64,000 nucleotides of DNA, from the NCBI GenBank assembly GCA_965194655.1, contig OZ239148.1, positions 310,001 through 374,000 on the forward strand. The letters are read 5' to 3'. Origin of the DNA: Hahnella lacustris (lineage in GTDB: Bacteria; Pseudomonadota; Gammaproteobacteria; Burkholderiales; Burkholderiaceae_A). Position 1 is the stretch's first letter; each line of letters starts with the position of its first letter. The position numbers and the translations under genes are program-made. Shown here piece after piece: positions 47,253 to 56,119 of this stretch. The notes beneath the pieces are model-generated. The model was not told the origin of the DNA, made no database searches, and saw only the letters and a list, made by a program, of their open reading frames with translations.

Positions 47253-48069
47253 CGTACTCAGAGAAGTGGTTCAACCCGGGCTCATTCGCCTGGTCCTCAA
47301 TCGACCCGATGCCTTCAATGCGCTCTCGGAGTCCATGCTCGCGGACCTCGGGGCAGAGCTCAAGGCCATTTCGTCAGATGCAAGTGTGCGGGTCGTGGTG
47401 TTGGCTGCGCAGGGCAAGGCCTTCTGTGCGGGACACGACCTGCGAGAGATGCGCGCCAGCCCCTCGGAGGACTACTACCAGCGCCTCTTCAACCAGTGCA
47501 CGGATGTGATGATGACCATCCAACAGATGCCCCAGCCGGTGATTGCCGAAGTCCAAGGGGTGGCCACTGCAGCGGGCTGTCAGTTGGTGGCCATGTGTGA
47601 CCTCGCGGTGGCCAGTGAGAAGGCTCGCTTTGCGGTCTCGGGCATTAATCTGGGTCTCTTCTGTGCCACGCCCAGCGTGCCGCTCTCTCGTAACCTCTCC
47701 CGCAAACAAGCCTTGGAGCTTCTCCTCACGGGTGACTTTCTCTCAGCTGAGGGCGCGCGTGAGCGAGGGCTCATCAACCAGGTGGTTCCGGCTGAAGCGC
47801 TGACGGATGCTGCCCTTGCACTGGCTCAGAAGATTCTCGCCAAGCCCGAGGCGGCCGTTCGCATGGGCAAGCAGCTCTTTTATAGACAGCTCGAAGTGGG
47901 CATCGAGCAGGCCTACGCCATGGCGGGGTCCACCATGGCCTGCAACATGATGGAGCCCGATACCCTTGAAGGCGTGCAGGCTTTCATTGAGAAGCGTCCA
48001 CCGAACTGGCAGGCTCAAGCCTCTGAGCACACTCCAACAGCACAACCAAAGGGTCAAGCAGTCGCATGA
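47245..48069 (+). CDS. Enoyl-CoA hydratase/isomerase (crotonase family)
   Basis: The 274-aa protein starts MSNVLREVVQPGLIRLVLNR inside the ligase stop region; the longer frame to 46948 runs within the ligase gene and is rejected. Crotonase motifs: VVLAAQGKAFCAGHDLREM (oxyanion hole), VIAEVQGVATAAGCQLVAMC (second oxyanion Gly region), NLGLFCATPSVPLSRNLSRK. The GLFCATP segment replaces the usual Glu-containing catalytic loop, so it may not be a standard hydratase. A ~20-residue Gln/Thr/Pro-rich C-terminal tail follows. It is coupled to etfB by ATGA. Confidence 0.9.
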   Translation: MSNVLREVVQPGLIRLVLNRPDAFNALSESMLADLGAELKAISSDASVRVVVLAAQGKAFCAGHDLREMRASPSEDYYQRLFNQCTDVMMTIQQMPQPVIAEVQGVATAAGCQLVAMCDLAVASEKARFAVSGINLGLFCATPSVPLSRNLSRKQALELLLTGDFLSAEGARERGLINQVVPAEALTDAALALAQKILAKPEAAVRMGKQLFYRQLEVGIEQAYAMAGSTMACNMMEPDTLEGVQAFIEKRPPNWQAQASEHTPTAQPKGQAVA

Positions 48070-48815
48070 AAATCTTAGTCACGGTCAAGCGTGTAGTGGA
48101 TTACAACGTGAAGGTACGGGTGAAGTCGGATGGCAGTGATGTGGACATTGCCAATGTGAAGATGAGCATGAACCCGTTTGATGAGATTGCGGTGGAGGAG
48201 GCGGTGCGGCTCAAGGAGGCTGGGGTAGCCAGCGAGGTGGTGGTGGTCACGTGCGGGGCTGTGAGCTGCCAGGATGTCTTGCGCACGGCGTTTGCAATGG
48301 GTGCGGACCGTGGGGTGTTGGTGGAGTCGGCTGGGGTGTTGGAGCCGCTGGCGGTGGCCAAGCTGGTGAAGGCGGTGGTGGATCGGGAGGCGCCCAATCT
48401 CATCATCATGGGCAAGCAGGCGATTGATGATGACTGTAACCAGACGGGGCAGATGCTGGCTGCGCTCTGTGGCTACCCACAGGCGACCTTTGCTTCGAAG
48501 CTGGTGGTGGAGGGTCAGACGGCGCAGGTGACGCGGGAGGTGGATGGTGGGTTGCAGACCCTCTCGGTGAACCTGCCTGCGGTGGTGACGACTGACTTAA
48601 GGCTCAATGAGCCGAGATATGTGACGCTGCCCAACATCATGAAGGCCAAGAAAAAGGAGATCCAGACGCTGCAGGCGCTGGAGTTGGGGGTGGACACGAC
48701 GCCACGGGTCAAGACGCTCAAGGTCTCAGACCCCCCGGGGCGCAAGGCTGGGGTGAAGGTGGACTCGGTGGAGGCCCTGATTGAGAAGCTCAAGCAAGAA
48801 GCGAAGGTGATTTAA
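48066..48815 (+). CDS. etfB: Electron transfer flavoprotein beta subunit
   Basis: The 249-aa subunit binds AMP and partners EtfA to accept electrons from acyl-CoA dehydrogenases. KILVTVKRVVDYNVKVRVKS, NPFDEIAVEEAVRLKEAG, IIMGKQAIDDDCNQTGQMLA, VTREVDGGLQTLSVNLPAVV and RYVTLPNIMKAKKKEIQTL are typical. It sits in the acyl-CoA oxidation operon, directly before etfA and the dehydrogenase. Confidence 0.97.
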   Translation: MKILVTVKRVVDYNVKVRVKSDGSDVDIANVKMSMNPFDEIAVEEAVRLKEAGVASEVVVVTCGAVSCQDVLRTAFAMGADRGVLVESAGVLEPLAVAKLVKAVVDREAPNLIIMGKQAIDDDCNQTGQMLAALCGYPQATFASKLVVEGQTAQVTREVDGGLQTLSVNLPAVVTTDLRLNEPRYVTLPNIMKAKKKEIQTLQALELGVDTTPRVKTLKVSDPPGRKAGVKVDSVEALIEKLKQEAKVI

Positions 48816-48818
48816 GCC

Positions 48819-49751
48819 ATGACGACACTCATCGTTGCAGAACACGACAACCAGAGTCTGAACGCGGCGACGCGCTCGGTGGTGAGCGCGGCGAAGGCGC
48901 TCGGTGCGCCGATCCACATCCTGGTGGCGGGAAGCGGCTGCCAGGCGGTGGCGCAAGAGGCCTCGCAGGTGGCGGGGGTGGAGCGGGTGTTGCTGGCCGA
49001 TGGGCCTGCGCATGAGAAGGCTTTGGCTGAGAGCCTGGCGCAGCAGGTGGAGACGCTTGCCTCGGGCTACGACGCCATCCTCTTTGCATCGACCACCACG
49101 GGCAAGAACGTCGCCCCTCGGCTGGCTGCGCTGCTGGATGTGTCACCTCTGTCGGACATCACCAAGGTGATCTCGGCCAACACCTTTGAGCGGCCCATCT
49201 ATGCGGGCAATGTGATTGCGACGGTTCAGACGCAGGATGCGCAGCTGGTGGCCACGGTGAGGCCCACAAGTTTTGAGGCGGCTGCGGCTGTGGGTGGGTC
49301 GGCTTCAGTTGAGGCCATCACCCCTGTGGAGCCCAGCCCGAATGCACGGTTTGTGTCGCAGGCGCTCAGCAAGAGTGATCGTCCCGAGCTTGCGAGTGCG
49401 AGAGTGGTGGTGAGTGGTGGTCGTGCGCTCGGATCTGCTGAGCAGTATCAGTCGGTGCTCACGCCCTTGGCGGACAAGTTGAATGCGGCGCTGGGTGCAT
49501 CGAGGGCGGCGGTGGATGCGGGCTATGCGCCCAATGACTACCAGGTCGGTCAGACGGGCAAGGTGGTGGCGCCTGAGCTGTATGTGGCCATTGGGATGAG
49601 TGGAGCGATCCAGCACTTGGCTGGGATGAAGGACAGCAAGGTGATTGTGGCGATCAACAAAGACCCTGATGCGCCCATCTTCCAGGTGGCCGACTATGGC
49701 CTGGTCGCAGACCTCTTTGAGGCCGTGCCGCAGCTGGTGCAGAAACTCTAG
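48819..49751 (+). CDS. etfA: Electron transfer flavoprotein alpha subunit
   Basis: The 310-aa FAD-binding subunit shows LIVAEHDNQSLNAATRSVVS, ILFASTTTGKNVAPRLAALL, RVVVSGGRALGSAEQYQSVL, AAVDAGYAPNDYQVGQTGKV and APELYVAIGMSGAIQHLAGM then VIVAINKDPDAPIFQVADYG. It passes electrons from acyl-CoA dehydrogenases to ETF-ubiquinone oxidoreductase. It lies three bases after etfB. Confidence 0.97.
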   Translation: MTTLIVAEHDNQSLNAATRSVVSAAKALGAPIHILVAGSGCQAVAQEASQVAGVERVLLADGPAHEKALAESLAQQVETLASGYDAILFASTTTGKNVAPRLAALLDVSPLSDITKVISANTFERPIYAGNVIATVQTQDAQLVATVRPTSFEAAAAVGGSASVEAITPVEPSPNARFVSQALSKSDRPELASARVVVSGGRALGSAEQYQSVLTPLADKLNAALGASRAAVDAGYAPNDYQVGQTGKVVAPELYVAIGMSGAIQHLAGMKDSKVIVAINKDPDAPIFQVADYGLVADLFEAVPQLVQKL

Positions 49752-49761
49752 GGAGAACGAC

Positions 49762-51567
49762 ATGCCTGTGGAATACCAAGCCCCCCTTCGCGATCTGCGC
49801 TTCGTGGTGGAAGAACTCACCGCGAGTGAGGCGGTCGCTTCTCTCCCTGGGTTTGAAGAGTTCAGCCATGACCTGAGTGCGGCCGTGCTGGAAGAGGCGG
49901 GCAAGTTTGCTTCTGGCGTGCTCTCTCCGCTGAACTGGCCTGGTGATCAGCACGGTGCCCAGCGTCAGCCCGATGCCTCGGTGAAGACAGCCCCCGGCTT
50001 CGACAAGGCCTATGCAGCCTTTGTCGAGGGCGGCTGGAACAGCCTCTCTTGCAATCCTGACTTTGGTGGCCAGGGTCTTCCACAGCTCTTGGCCACAGCC
50101 GTCAATGAGATGTGGAACGCCAGCAACATGAGCTTTGCGCTCTGCCCCATGCTCACCGCTGGGGCGATCCATGCCATCGAGGCCCATGGCACTCAGGCTC
50201 AGAAGGACCTCTATTTACCCAAGATGGTCTCGGGCGAGTGGACCGGCACCATGAACCTCACCGAACCTCAGGCCGGTTCGGACCTTGCAGCGGTTGCAAC
50301 CAAGGCCTGGCCGCTCAATAAGCCCGGGCCCTCGGGCGAGATGTCTTACTGCGTGCACGGCACCAAGATCTACATCACCTATGGTGAGCATGACCTCACG
50401 CAGAACATCATTCACCTGGTGCTCGCGCGTCTGCCCGACGCACCGGCAGGCGTGAAGGGCATCTCGCTCTTCATCGTGCCCAAGGTTCTCGTGAATGCCG
50501 ATGGCAGCCTGGGCGAGCGCAACGACTTGCAGTGTGTCTCGCTCGAACACAAGCTGGGCATCCATGCCAGCCCCACGGCGGTCATGAGCTACGGCGAGAA
50601 AGAGGGCGCCGTGGGCTACCTGGTGGGCGAGCCCCATCGAGGGCTGGAGTACATGTTCACCATGATGAATGACGCTCGCCTGCAGGTGGGCGTGCAGGGC
50701 GTCTCCATCTCCGAGCGCGCCTATCAGCAGGCCCATTGGTATGCCCATGACCGTGTTCAGGGGCGAGTCATTGGGCAGACCGAGAACCGTCCCATCGCCT
50801 ATCACCCCGATGTGCGGCGCATGCTGGCCACCATGAAGTGCCGCATCGAGGCGATGCGCGCGCTGGCCTGTGAGGCTGCCGCCGCGCTCGATCTGGCCGC
50901 CCGACACCCCGATGCAGAGCTCGCTCGTCTGCATCAGGCCCGAGCGGATTTTCTGATTCCCGTGGTGAAGGCCTGGTGCACCGAGTCTGGGGTGGAGATT
51001 GCATCCTTGGGCATCCAGGTGCACGGGGGCATGGGCTTTATTGAAGAGACGGGTGCCGCACAGCACCTGCGGGATGCGCGCATCACCACCATCTATGAGG
51101 GCACCACCGCCATCCAGGCCAATGACTTCATTGGACGCAAGCTCGGCCGAGACAAAGGCGCAGAGGCGATGCGGCTGCTGGCAGAGGTGAAGGCGACTGC
51201 GGATGCCCTGCGCGCCACGCAGGCACCAGAGACCCAGGGCTTGGGCGATGCGCTGGTCAAGGCCGTGGCCGTCCTCTCAGAAGCGCTTGAGGCCACGCTA
51301 GAGATAACGGCGAAGCATCCTGCGGCGGGTTTCTTTGGATCGGTGCCGCTGCTCATGCTCACGGGCCATGTACTGGGGGGCTGGATGATGGGTCGTGCTG
51401 CCCTCATCGCTCATGCCAAGAAGGAACAAGAGCCGTTCTATGCACAGAAGCTGGCCTCGGCTGCGTTCTACGGGCAGACCGTGCTCATGCCCAGCCTGGG
51501 GCTGGTGCATGCCGTGCGGGCCGGGGCTGCTGGACACCTTCAGGCGGAGACGTTTACCCAGCTTTAA
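49762..51567 (+). CDS. Acyl-CoA dehydrogenase, large (DmdC/FadE5-like) form
   Basis: The 601-aa protein starts MPVEYQAPLRDLRFVVEELT after GGGAG. N-terminal helical domain, middle beta domain (MNLTEPQAGSDLAAVATKAW, KIYITYGEHDLTQNIIHLVL), then the flavin-dependent C-terminal helices (MMNDARLQVGVQGVSISERA, GIQVHGGMGFIEETGAAQHL, TTIYEGTTAIQANDFIGRKL). Glu of the YEGT motif, the usual catalytic base, is present. The extra C-terminal domain (about 470-600) places it in the large class that includes DmdC and FadE5. ETF genes directly upstream supply its electron acceptor. Chain-length specificity is unknown. Confidence 0.93.
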   Translation: MPVEYQAPLRDLRFVVEELTASEAVASLPGFEEFSHDLSAAVLEEAGKFASGVLSPLNWPGDQHGAQRQPDASVKTAPGFDKAYAAFVEGGWNSLSCNPDFGGQGLPQLLATAVNEMWNASNMSFALCPMLTAGAIHAIEAHGTQAQKDLYLPKMVSGEWTGTMNLTEPQAGSDLAAVATKAWPLNKPGPSGEMSYCVHGTKIYITYGEHDLTQNIIHLVLARLPDAPAGVKGISLFIVPKVLVNADGSLGERNDLQCVSLEHKLGIHASPTAVMSYGEKEGAVGYLVGEPHRGLEYMFTMMNDARLQVGVQGVSISERAYQQAHWYAHDRVQGRVIGQTENRPIAYHPDVRRMLATMKCRIEAMRALACEAAAALDLAARHPDAELARLHQARADFLIPVVKAWCTESGVEIASLGIQVHGGMGFIEETGAAQHLRDARITTIYEGTTAIQANDFIGRKLGRDKGAEAMRLLAEVKATADALRATQAPETQGLGDALVKAVAVLSEALEATLEITAKHPAAGFFGSVPLLMLTGHVLGGWMMGRAALIAHAKKEQEPFYAQKLASAAFYGQTVLMPSLGLVHAVRAGAAGHLQAETFTQL

Positions 51568-51605
51568 ATTTCGAGCGTCACACGTAGTCTCCCCTAGTCC
51601 ATTTG

Positions 51606-51615
51606 TGCCATGGCA
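51606..51615. promoter_or_regulatory. Palindrome TGCCATGGCA upstream of the crotonase-SDR-MFS operon
   Basis: A perfect 10-base palindrome sits about 30 bases before the crotonase ATG in the 77-base gap after the acyl-CoA dehydrogenase, with CTCCCCTA and TTAGGGGGAG as near-complementary outer arms. It may be an operator; this is weak evidence. Confidence 0.25.
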
Positions 51616-51644
51616 GGCTTAGGGGGAGTGGGCACGCTCACAGC

Positions 51645-52370
51645 ATGAATTCTTGCGAGCATATTCAGGTCAGTCAGTCGGGCTGTGTTCTCCGAATAGA
51701 GATGCATCGGCCCGAGAAGCGAAATGCCATCACGCTCGCCATGTACTCGGCCATGGCCCATGCCTTTCAAGAAGCCCACACCCGAGAGTCGGTGCACTTG
51801 GTGCACTTCACGGGGGGCGCGGGTCAGTTCACTGCGGGCAATGACTTAGCCGTCTTCGATCAGGAGCAAGGCCCGCTTCCGTTTGATATTCGGCACTTCA
51901 TGCATGCTCTTATGAACTGCTCCAAGCTGGTCGTGGCGGAGGTCGATGGTCCTGCGGTGGGCATCGGTGCCACCCTGCTGATGCACTGCGATCTGGTCTA
52001 CGCCTCGCCTTCTGCATTCTTGAATTTTCCCTTCGTGAAGCTCGGCTTATGCCCCGAGTACGGAGCCACGCGACTGCTGGTGCAGCGCATCGGATGGGCG
52101 AAGGCGATGGAACTCTTTCAGCTGAGTGCTCGCCTGCCGGCTGAGGAGGCTGAGGCCATGGGGTTGATCACGCGAGTGATTGCGATGGGGCTCTCAGATC
52201 ATGTGCAAACCGTGCTCGAGCAGTTGGGCGAGCTCTCACCAAGCGCTGTGCTGCAGACCAAGCACCTGATGCGCAAGGCACAGGATCCGACCATCTCCTT
52301 GCAGAACATGATTGACCACGAACTCGATGTATTCAAGTTTCTCTTAGATCAGAGACGGGAAAAAAAGTAA
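51645..52370 (+). CDS. Enoyl-CoA hydratase/isomerase family protein
   Basis: The 241-aa crotonase-fold protein starts MNSCEHIQVSQSGCVLRIEM. Motifs: HRPEKRNAITLAMYSAMAHA, VHFTGGAGQFTAGNDLAVFD (first oxyanion loop), VVAEVDGPAVGIGATLLMHC (second) and NFPFVKLGLCPEYGATRLLV with Glu in the hydratase/isomerase position. Its stop overlaps the following SDR start (TAATG). The position at the left of the steroid cluster suggests a ring-degradation or side-chain role, but the substrate is not indicated. Confidence 0.88.
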   Translation: MNSCEHIQVSQSGCVLRIEMHRPEKRNAITLAMYSAMAHAFQEAHTRESVHLVHFTGGAGQFTAGNDLAVFDQEQGPLPFDIRHFMHALMNCSKLVVAEVDGPAVGIGATLLMHCDLVYASPSAFLNFPFVKLGLCPEYGATRLLVQRIGWAKAMELFQLSARLPAEEAEAMGLITRVIAMGLSDHVQTVLEQLGELSPSAVLQTKHLMRKAQDPTISLQNMIDHELDVFKFLLDQRREKK

Positions 52371-53113
52371 TGCCTGGTTTATTTCATCTCAGCGGCCTCA
52401 CTGCACTCGTCACAGGAGCAGGCCAAGGAATGGGTCTTGGTGTCGCACAAGCACTCGCTGTCCAGGGCGCGCGCGTGGCGTTAAACGATCTCTATGAAGA
52501 CCGTGCGGAGACAGCCGCCCAAGGGCTGCGTGAAAGAGGCTTGGATGTGCGTGCCTTTGGGGGGGACATCACCGATCCGAATGTTCGTTCTTCTATGGTG
52601 AGTGGCATCCAAGACTGGACAGGATCGATTGACATCCTCGTGAACAACGCGGGGGTTCCCATCGGTATGTCGACCTCCCTGCGAACCTTCGATCAGCTCT
52701 CGCAGGAAGACTTCAATCGTCAATTGGATCTCAATCTTCACGCCATCACCGGCTTCTCCCATCTGGTGCTGCCCTCCATGATGGAGCGAAAGTTTGGCCG
52801 AATCATCATCATCAGCTCAGAGTCCTGGCGCATTGGGCTTCGGTATGGGCTGAGCAACTATGCGGCCGCGAAGGCCGCGGCCCTTGGGTTCATGCGTCAC
52901 ATCGCCCATGAGGTCGGCCGTGACGGCATCACGGCCAATGCAGTCTCGCTTGGGACCATGAACAACTACGGATATGAAGACAAAGGCTCTGCCGTGGGTC
53001 GCACCGGGACACCAGACGACGTTGGTGCCGTAGTGGCATTTTTGGCCTCAAGAGAAGCCGCCTGGATGACGGGCCAGACCCTGGCTCTCAATGGCGGTGC
53101 CATCACCGTTTAG
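52370..53113 (+). CDS. Short-chain dehydrogenase/reductase
   Basis: The 247-aa SDR has the cofactor loop LVTGAGQGMGLGVAQALAVQ, NDLYEDR, DILVNNAGVPIGMS and the catalytic Ser-Tyr-Lys in IIISSESWRIGLRYGLSNYA (SNYAAAK). The C-terminus LNGGAITV is typical. It probably oxidises a hydroxyl of a CoA-bound or steroid intermediate, similar in position to the SDRs of the mycobacterial KstR2 regulon (inference). It is translationally coupled to the crotonase. Confidence 0.88.
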   Translation: MPGLFHLSGLTALVTGAGQGMGLGVAQALAVQGARVALNDLYEDRAETAAQGLRERGLDVRAFGGDITDPNVRSSMVSGIQDWTGSIDILVNNAGVPIGMSTSLRTFDQLSQEDFNRQLDLNLHAITGFSHLVLPSMMERKFGRIIIISSESWRIGLRYGLSNYAAAKAAALGFMRHIAHEVGRDGITANAVSLGTMNNYGYEDKGSAVGRTGTPDDVGAVVAFLASREAAWMTGQTLALNGGAITV

Positions 53114-53144
53114 CTCCCCTCCACTCCGCCCACTCGAGGCCACT

Positions 53145-54323
53145 ATGCCCATTCAAAATTTCCTGAGAACCCTTGGCCCAGCCTTGGTCGCCGCCAGTCT
53201 GGTTTCGGCCATCGGTGGCATGCCGTTCAATGTGCTCCCACAGATCATTAATTCGGTGGGCACCAGTTTTCAATGGGGGCCTGAGCAGCTGGGCCTCTTC
53301 GGCTCGTCTTACCTGGGCGGCTACTTCATTGCCACGCTCACAGCACCCCTTTGGCTCGAGCGTCTGCACTGGCGCAAGCTCTCTTGGGTTGCGGTGCTGG
53401 CGTGTGTGTTGGCGATGATGTTCACAGCCTCGCTGGGCGGTGATCAGCCGACTGCGATCTTTGTCTCCTGGGCGATTGTTGGCTTCTTTGCAGCGACCAT
53501 GACCTGTCTGGGTATGCGTGTGGCGTCTGGGATGCCCAACAAAGAGCATGGCCTTGGGTCTCGCTTGGGGATCGAGCTCATCTGCGCTGCGGCCGCTTTC
53601 TTTATGCTGCCTTTCGCCATCGAGTCCGCTGGCTATGTGGGCGCAGTCAGCCTGCTCTGCGTGGTCTTTCTACTGCTCTCGGTCAGTATCTTTAGGCTTC
53701 CCGCCAACGGGCGAGAGATCGACAGTCAGGGCGCAGATTCGGTGGACCTGCGCATCAGCAAAGAAGGTTGGATTGGTCTGGGGGTCTTCGTGTTGTTTGC
53801 GATTGGGCAGATCGGTGTCTATGCCTTTCTTGGGCAATTGGCCATTCAAGACGGTGTGTCTGAGGCCCAGCTCTCTTTCGTACTCGCCGTGCTCAAAGTG
53901 ATCGGTGCAATCGCCGCCATTGGCATTGGATTGATTGGTCTGAAGTTTGGGGTGAAGCGTTCCCACGTCTTTGCCTTCGTGGGGCTTTTTGGGTCCATGG
54001 TGCTGCTGGGAAGCTCGGGTGGTTTCGCGGGATATGCAGCAGGCGCCTGGCTCTGGGAACTCTCACTGGTAGCGAGCTGCGTCTATCAAACGGCGGCCAT
54101 TTCTCGCCTGGACTCGAGCAACAAGGCCATCATGCTGGTCCCGGCAGCCTTCGCCCTGGCGGGCACGATAGGGCCAGCACTCGCCGGCACACTGGTGGCC
54201 CAGCACGGCTTTGGTGCCCTCCTCACCTTTGGTGCGCTGACAGCCGCAATCCCCTTGCTGATGTATCTCCCCCTTGCAGGGAAGATCCGGGCTCAGTTGC
54301 TGGCCTCAGCCCCAGCGGTTTGA
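53145..54323 (+). CDS. MFS transporter
   Basis: The ~392-aa protein starts MPIQNFLRTLGPALVAASLV and has about twelve hydrophobic spans, with a central charged loop (REIDSQGADSVDLRISKEG). The layout (six spans, loop, six spans) fits the major facilitator superfamily. It lies in the SDR operon 31 bases downstream and is convergent with the next SDR, overlapping its end by 18 bases. Uptake of a steroid or of an aromatic or ring-degradation acid is a guess from context. Confidence 0.8.
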   Translation: MPIQNFLRTLGPALVAASLVSAIGGMPFNVLPQIINSVGTSFQWGPEQLGLFGSSYLGGYFIATLTAPLWLERLHWRKLSWVAVLACVLAMMFTASLGGDQPTAIFVSWAIVGFFAATMTCLGMRVASGMPNKEHGLGSRLGIELICAAAAFFMLPFAIESAGYVGAVSLLCVVFLLLSVSIFRLPANGREIDSQGADSVDLRISKEGWIGLGVFVLFAIGQIGVYAFLGQLAIQDGVSEAQLSFVLAVLKVIGAIAAIGIGLIGLKFGVKRSHVFAFVGLFGSMVLLGSSGGFAGYAAGAWLWELSLVASCVYQTAAISRLDSSNKAIMLVPAAFALAGTIGPALAGTLVAQHGFGALLTFGALTAAIPLLMYLPLAGKIRAQLLASAPAV

Positions 54324-55073
54324 TTCCATCCCGCCGTCTACGTCCAGGATCTTTCCGGTGATGTAGCGAGCCTCGTCAGAGAGCAGAAACATGGCCGCAT
54401 GGGCAATGTCTTCTGTTTCTCCGATGCGCCCAAGGGGAATGACAGAAGTCATCCCCTTTTCAAGCTCAGGTGTCAGCACGCGCGCCAGGGCGTCGGTGCG
54501 AATCGGTCCCGGCGCAATGGCATTGACGCGAATGTTTCGGGGCCCGAGATCTTGGGCCAGCTGCCGAGTGAGGTGATCGAGTGCTGCCTTGGCCGCGCCA
54601 TAGGCGGAAAAGTGCGGTTGTACCAGACGGCCTGCCGCCGACGAGATGTTCAGCACAGCACCACCACCGTTGGTCTTAAAGCCCTTCAAGCAGCACTGGA
54701 TGGCGGTGTAGGCGGAGGTGACGTTAAACCAGAGCACGTCATGAAAGGCCTGAGCGCTCATGCGGTCGATCGAGGATGGTCCAGAGCCCCCCGCGTTATT
54801 GACGAGGATGGAGGCAGGCCCCAGTGCCAGCTGGGCCTGTTCGATGGCCGACACGATCGAAGTCTCCTGCATCACATCCGTGGAGATCCCGACAGCCCGC
54901 GAGCCAATGGCCTCAATCTCCCTAACCACCTCATCGAGCTCAGCCTGCGATCGAGAGAGACAGGCAATGGGGTGCCCTTTGTGTGCCAGCGCGAGAGCGA
55001 TGGACTTTCCGATGCCCTTGCTGGCACCCGTGACAATGGCTAGACCGGGCTCGCTTCTTTTTTGGGCGTCCAT
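54306..55073 (-). CDS. Short-chain dehydrogenase/reductase (steroid cluster)
   Basis: The 255-aa SDR shows LAIVTGASKGIGKSIALALA, CLSRSQAELDEVV, SILVNNAGGSGPSSIDRMSA, the catalytic region NISSAAGRLVQPHFSAYGAA (YGAAK) and RVNAIAPGPIRTDALARVLT. It resembles SDRs such as IpdF that oxidise the HIP-CoA side chain hydroxyl; assignment to IpdF is uncertain. It lies on the minus strand after the flavin reductase, whose 3' end overlaps its start by 34 bases. Confidence 0.88.
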   Translation of the reverse strand: MDAQKRSEPGLAIVTGASKGIGKSIALALAHKGHPIACLSRSQAELDEVVREIEAIGSRAVGISTDVMQETSIVSAIEQAQLALGPASILVNNAGGSGPSSIDRMSAQAFHDVLWFNVTSAYTAIQCCLKGFKTNGGGAVLNISSAAGRLVQPHFSAYGAAKAALDHLTRQLAQDLGPRNIRVNAIAPGPIRTDALARVLTPELEKGMTSVIPLGRIGETEDIAHAAMFLLSDEARYITGKILDVDGGMESNRWG

Positions 55074-56011
55074 AGTGAGGGGAGTCCTGGGTCGGTGTGC
55101 ACGATGACTTGTTTGAGAAGGGTGATGAGCGCCTGGGTACCCGAGAGGCCAAGACGCTCATTGAGTGCCTGGCCGACACCCTGCGCGTTACGAATCAGAT
55201 CCCGTGCGACCTGATGCCCTTCCTGGGTGAGCGCAAATTCGCCTGAGAGCCGCTGGATATAGCCCAGCGAGACCAGCCTGGTCATCGCCTCAGCCGTCAC
55301 CATCAGGCCGGTGTAGTTGATGAGTTCCTGCAGGGATTCAAGATCGACCTGCCGGCGAATGAGAAGGGTGGCCATGGTAAAAAAGCCCAGGTCGTCCAGA
55401 CCCAGCGGCTCATAGTGCTTGCGCATCTGCGCAAGCATCTGGTGGTGTGCTCTTCCCAGGAGGTAGCCCAAGAGTTCGTCGTTGTACTCTGCAGAGGAGA
55501 GATCGTCTGCCTCTCCGAGGGCAATCTGCTCAAGGTGGCTGGTGAGTGAATAGCGGCCTTTAGAGTAGGCGAGAGGAGCCCGATCGGTTGCATCAAAAGC
55601 CAAAACCTCTCCCAGCAGCACATAGTGGTCACCGGCCTCTACAACCGAGGTGGTCTTGCATTGAAATCGAGCCGCACATTCGGGTAGGAGTGGCGCAGGC
55701 GTGACCCCCTGGTCTAGCGTGACGCCCGCGAATTTATCGATGCCGGGCTTGGCGAAGGTGGCCGAGAGCGCTTGTTGATTGGTCGACAGAATATGGACGT
55801 TCCAGTGCTGAGACTCTGTGAACGCGGCCAGGCTCTTGGCTGTCTTTGCAAGGCTCCAGAGCACGATAGGCGGTGAGAGCGACACGGAGTTGAAGCTGTT
55901 GGCCGTGACCCCAATGGCCTCACCGTCTGCAGCACGTGTGGTGACAATGGTGACGCCCGTCGTGAAGGTGCCAAGCGCACGCCGGAATTCCGTGGGATCT
56001 ATAGTGGCCAT
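55040..56011 (-). CDS. Flavin reductase with C-terminal MarR-like domain (two-component monooxygenase reductase)
   Basis: The ~323-aa protein starts MATIDPTEFRRALGTFTTGV. Residues 1-165 are a HpaC/HsaB-type flavin:NAD(P)H reductase (VTIVTTRAADGEAIGVTANS, SPPIVLWSLAKTAKSLAAFT, RFQCKTTSVVEAGDHYVLLG). Residues ~175-310 form a winged-helix MarR-like domain (QMLAQMRKHYEPLGLDDLGF, DLESLQELINYTGLMVTAEA, LVSLGYIQRLSGEFALTQEG). The same fusion is known in the p-hydroxyphenylacetate hydroxylase reductase C1, where the MarR-like part is an autoinhibitory effector domain. Here it may supply reduced flavin to a 3-HSA-type hydroxylase not present in the window. It is divergent from the dioxygenase. Confidence 0.88.
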   Translation of the reverse strand: MATIDPTEFRRALGTFTTGVTIVTTRAADGEAIGVTANSFNSVSLSPPIVLWSLAKTAKSLAAFTESQHWNVHILSTNQQALSATFAKPGIDKFAGVTLDQGVTPAPLLPECAARFQCKTTSVVEAGDHYVLLGEVLAFDATDRAPLAYSKGRYSLTSHLEQIALGEADDLSSAEYNDELLGYLLGRAHHQMLAQMRKHYEPLGLDDLGFFTMATLLIRRQVDLESLQELINYTGLMVTAEAMTRLVSLGYIQRLSGEFALTQEGHQVARDLIRNAQGVGQALNERLGLSGTQALITLLKQVIVHTDPGLPSLWTPKKEASPV

Positions 56012-56043
56012 GAGCGCATGGTTCGAGAAATGAGTCAGGGGGT

Positions 56044-56063
56044 CATCGTCTGCCTGGACGATG
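56044..56063. promoter_or_regulatory. Inverted repeat CATCGTC-N6-GACGATG in the divergent promoter region
   Basis: Perfect seven-base arms (nine with one mismatch, GTCATCGTC/GACGATGTC) lie in the 108-base gap between the flavin reductase and dioxygenase genes. The size suits a TetR- or MarR-type operator controlling both directions. Confidence 0.4.
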
Positions 56064-56119
56064 TCCTCAAAGCCCGTGCTCGAAAGAATCCCAGTATCCC
56101 ACCGGAGAGGATGTGCCCC

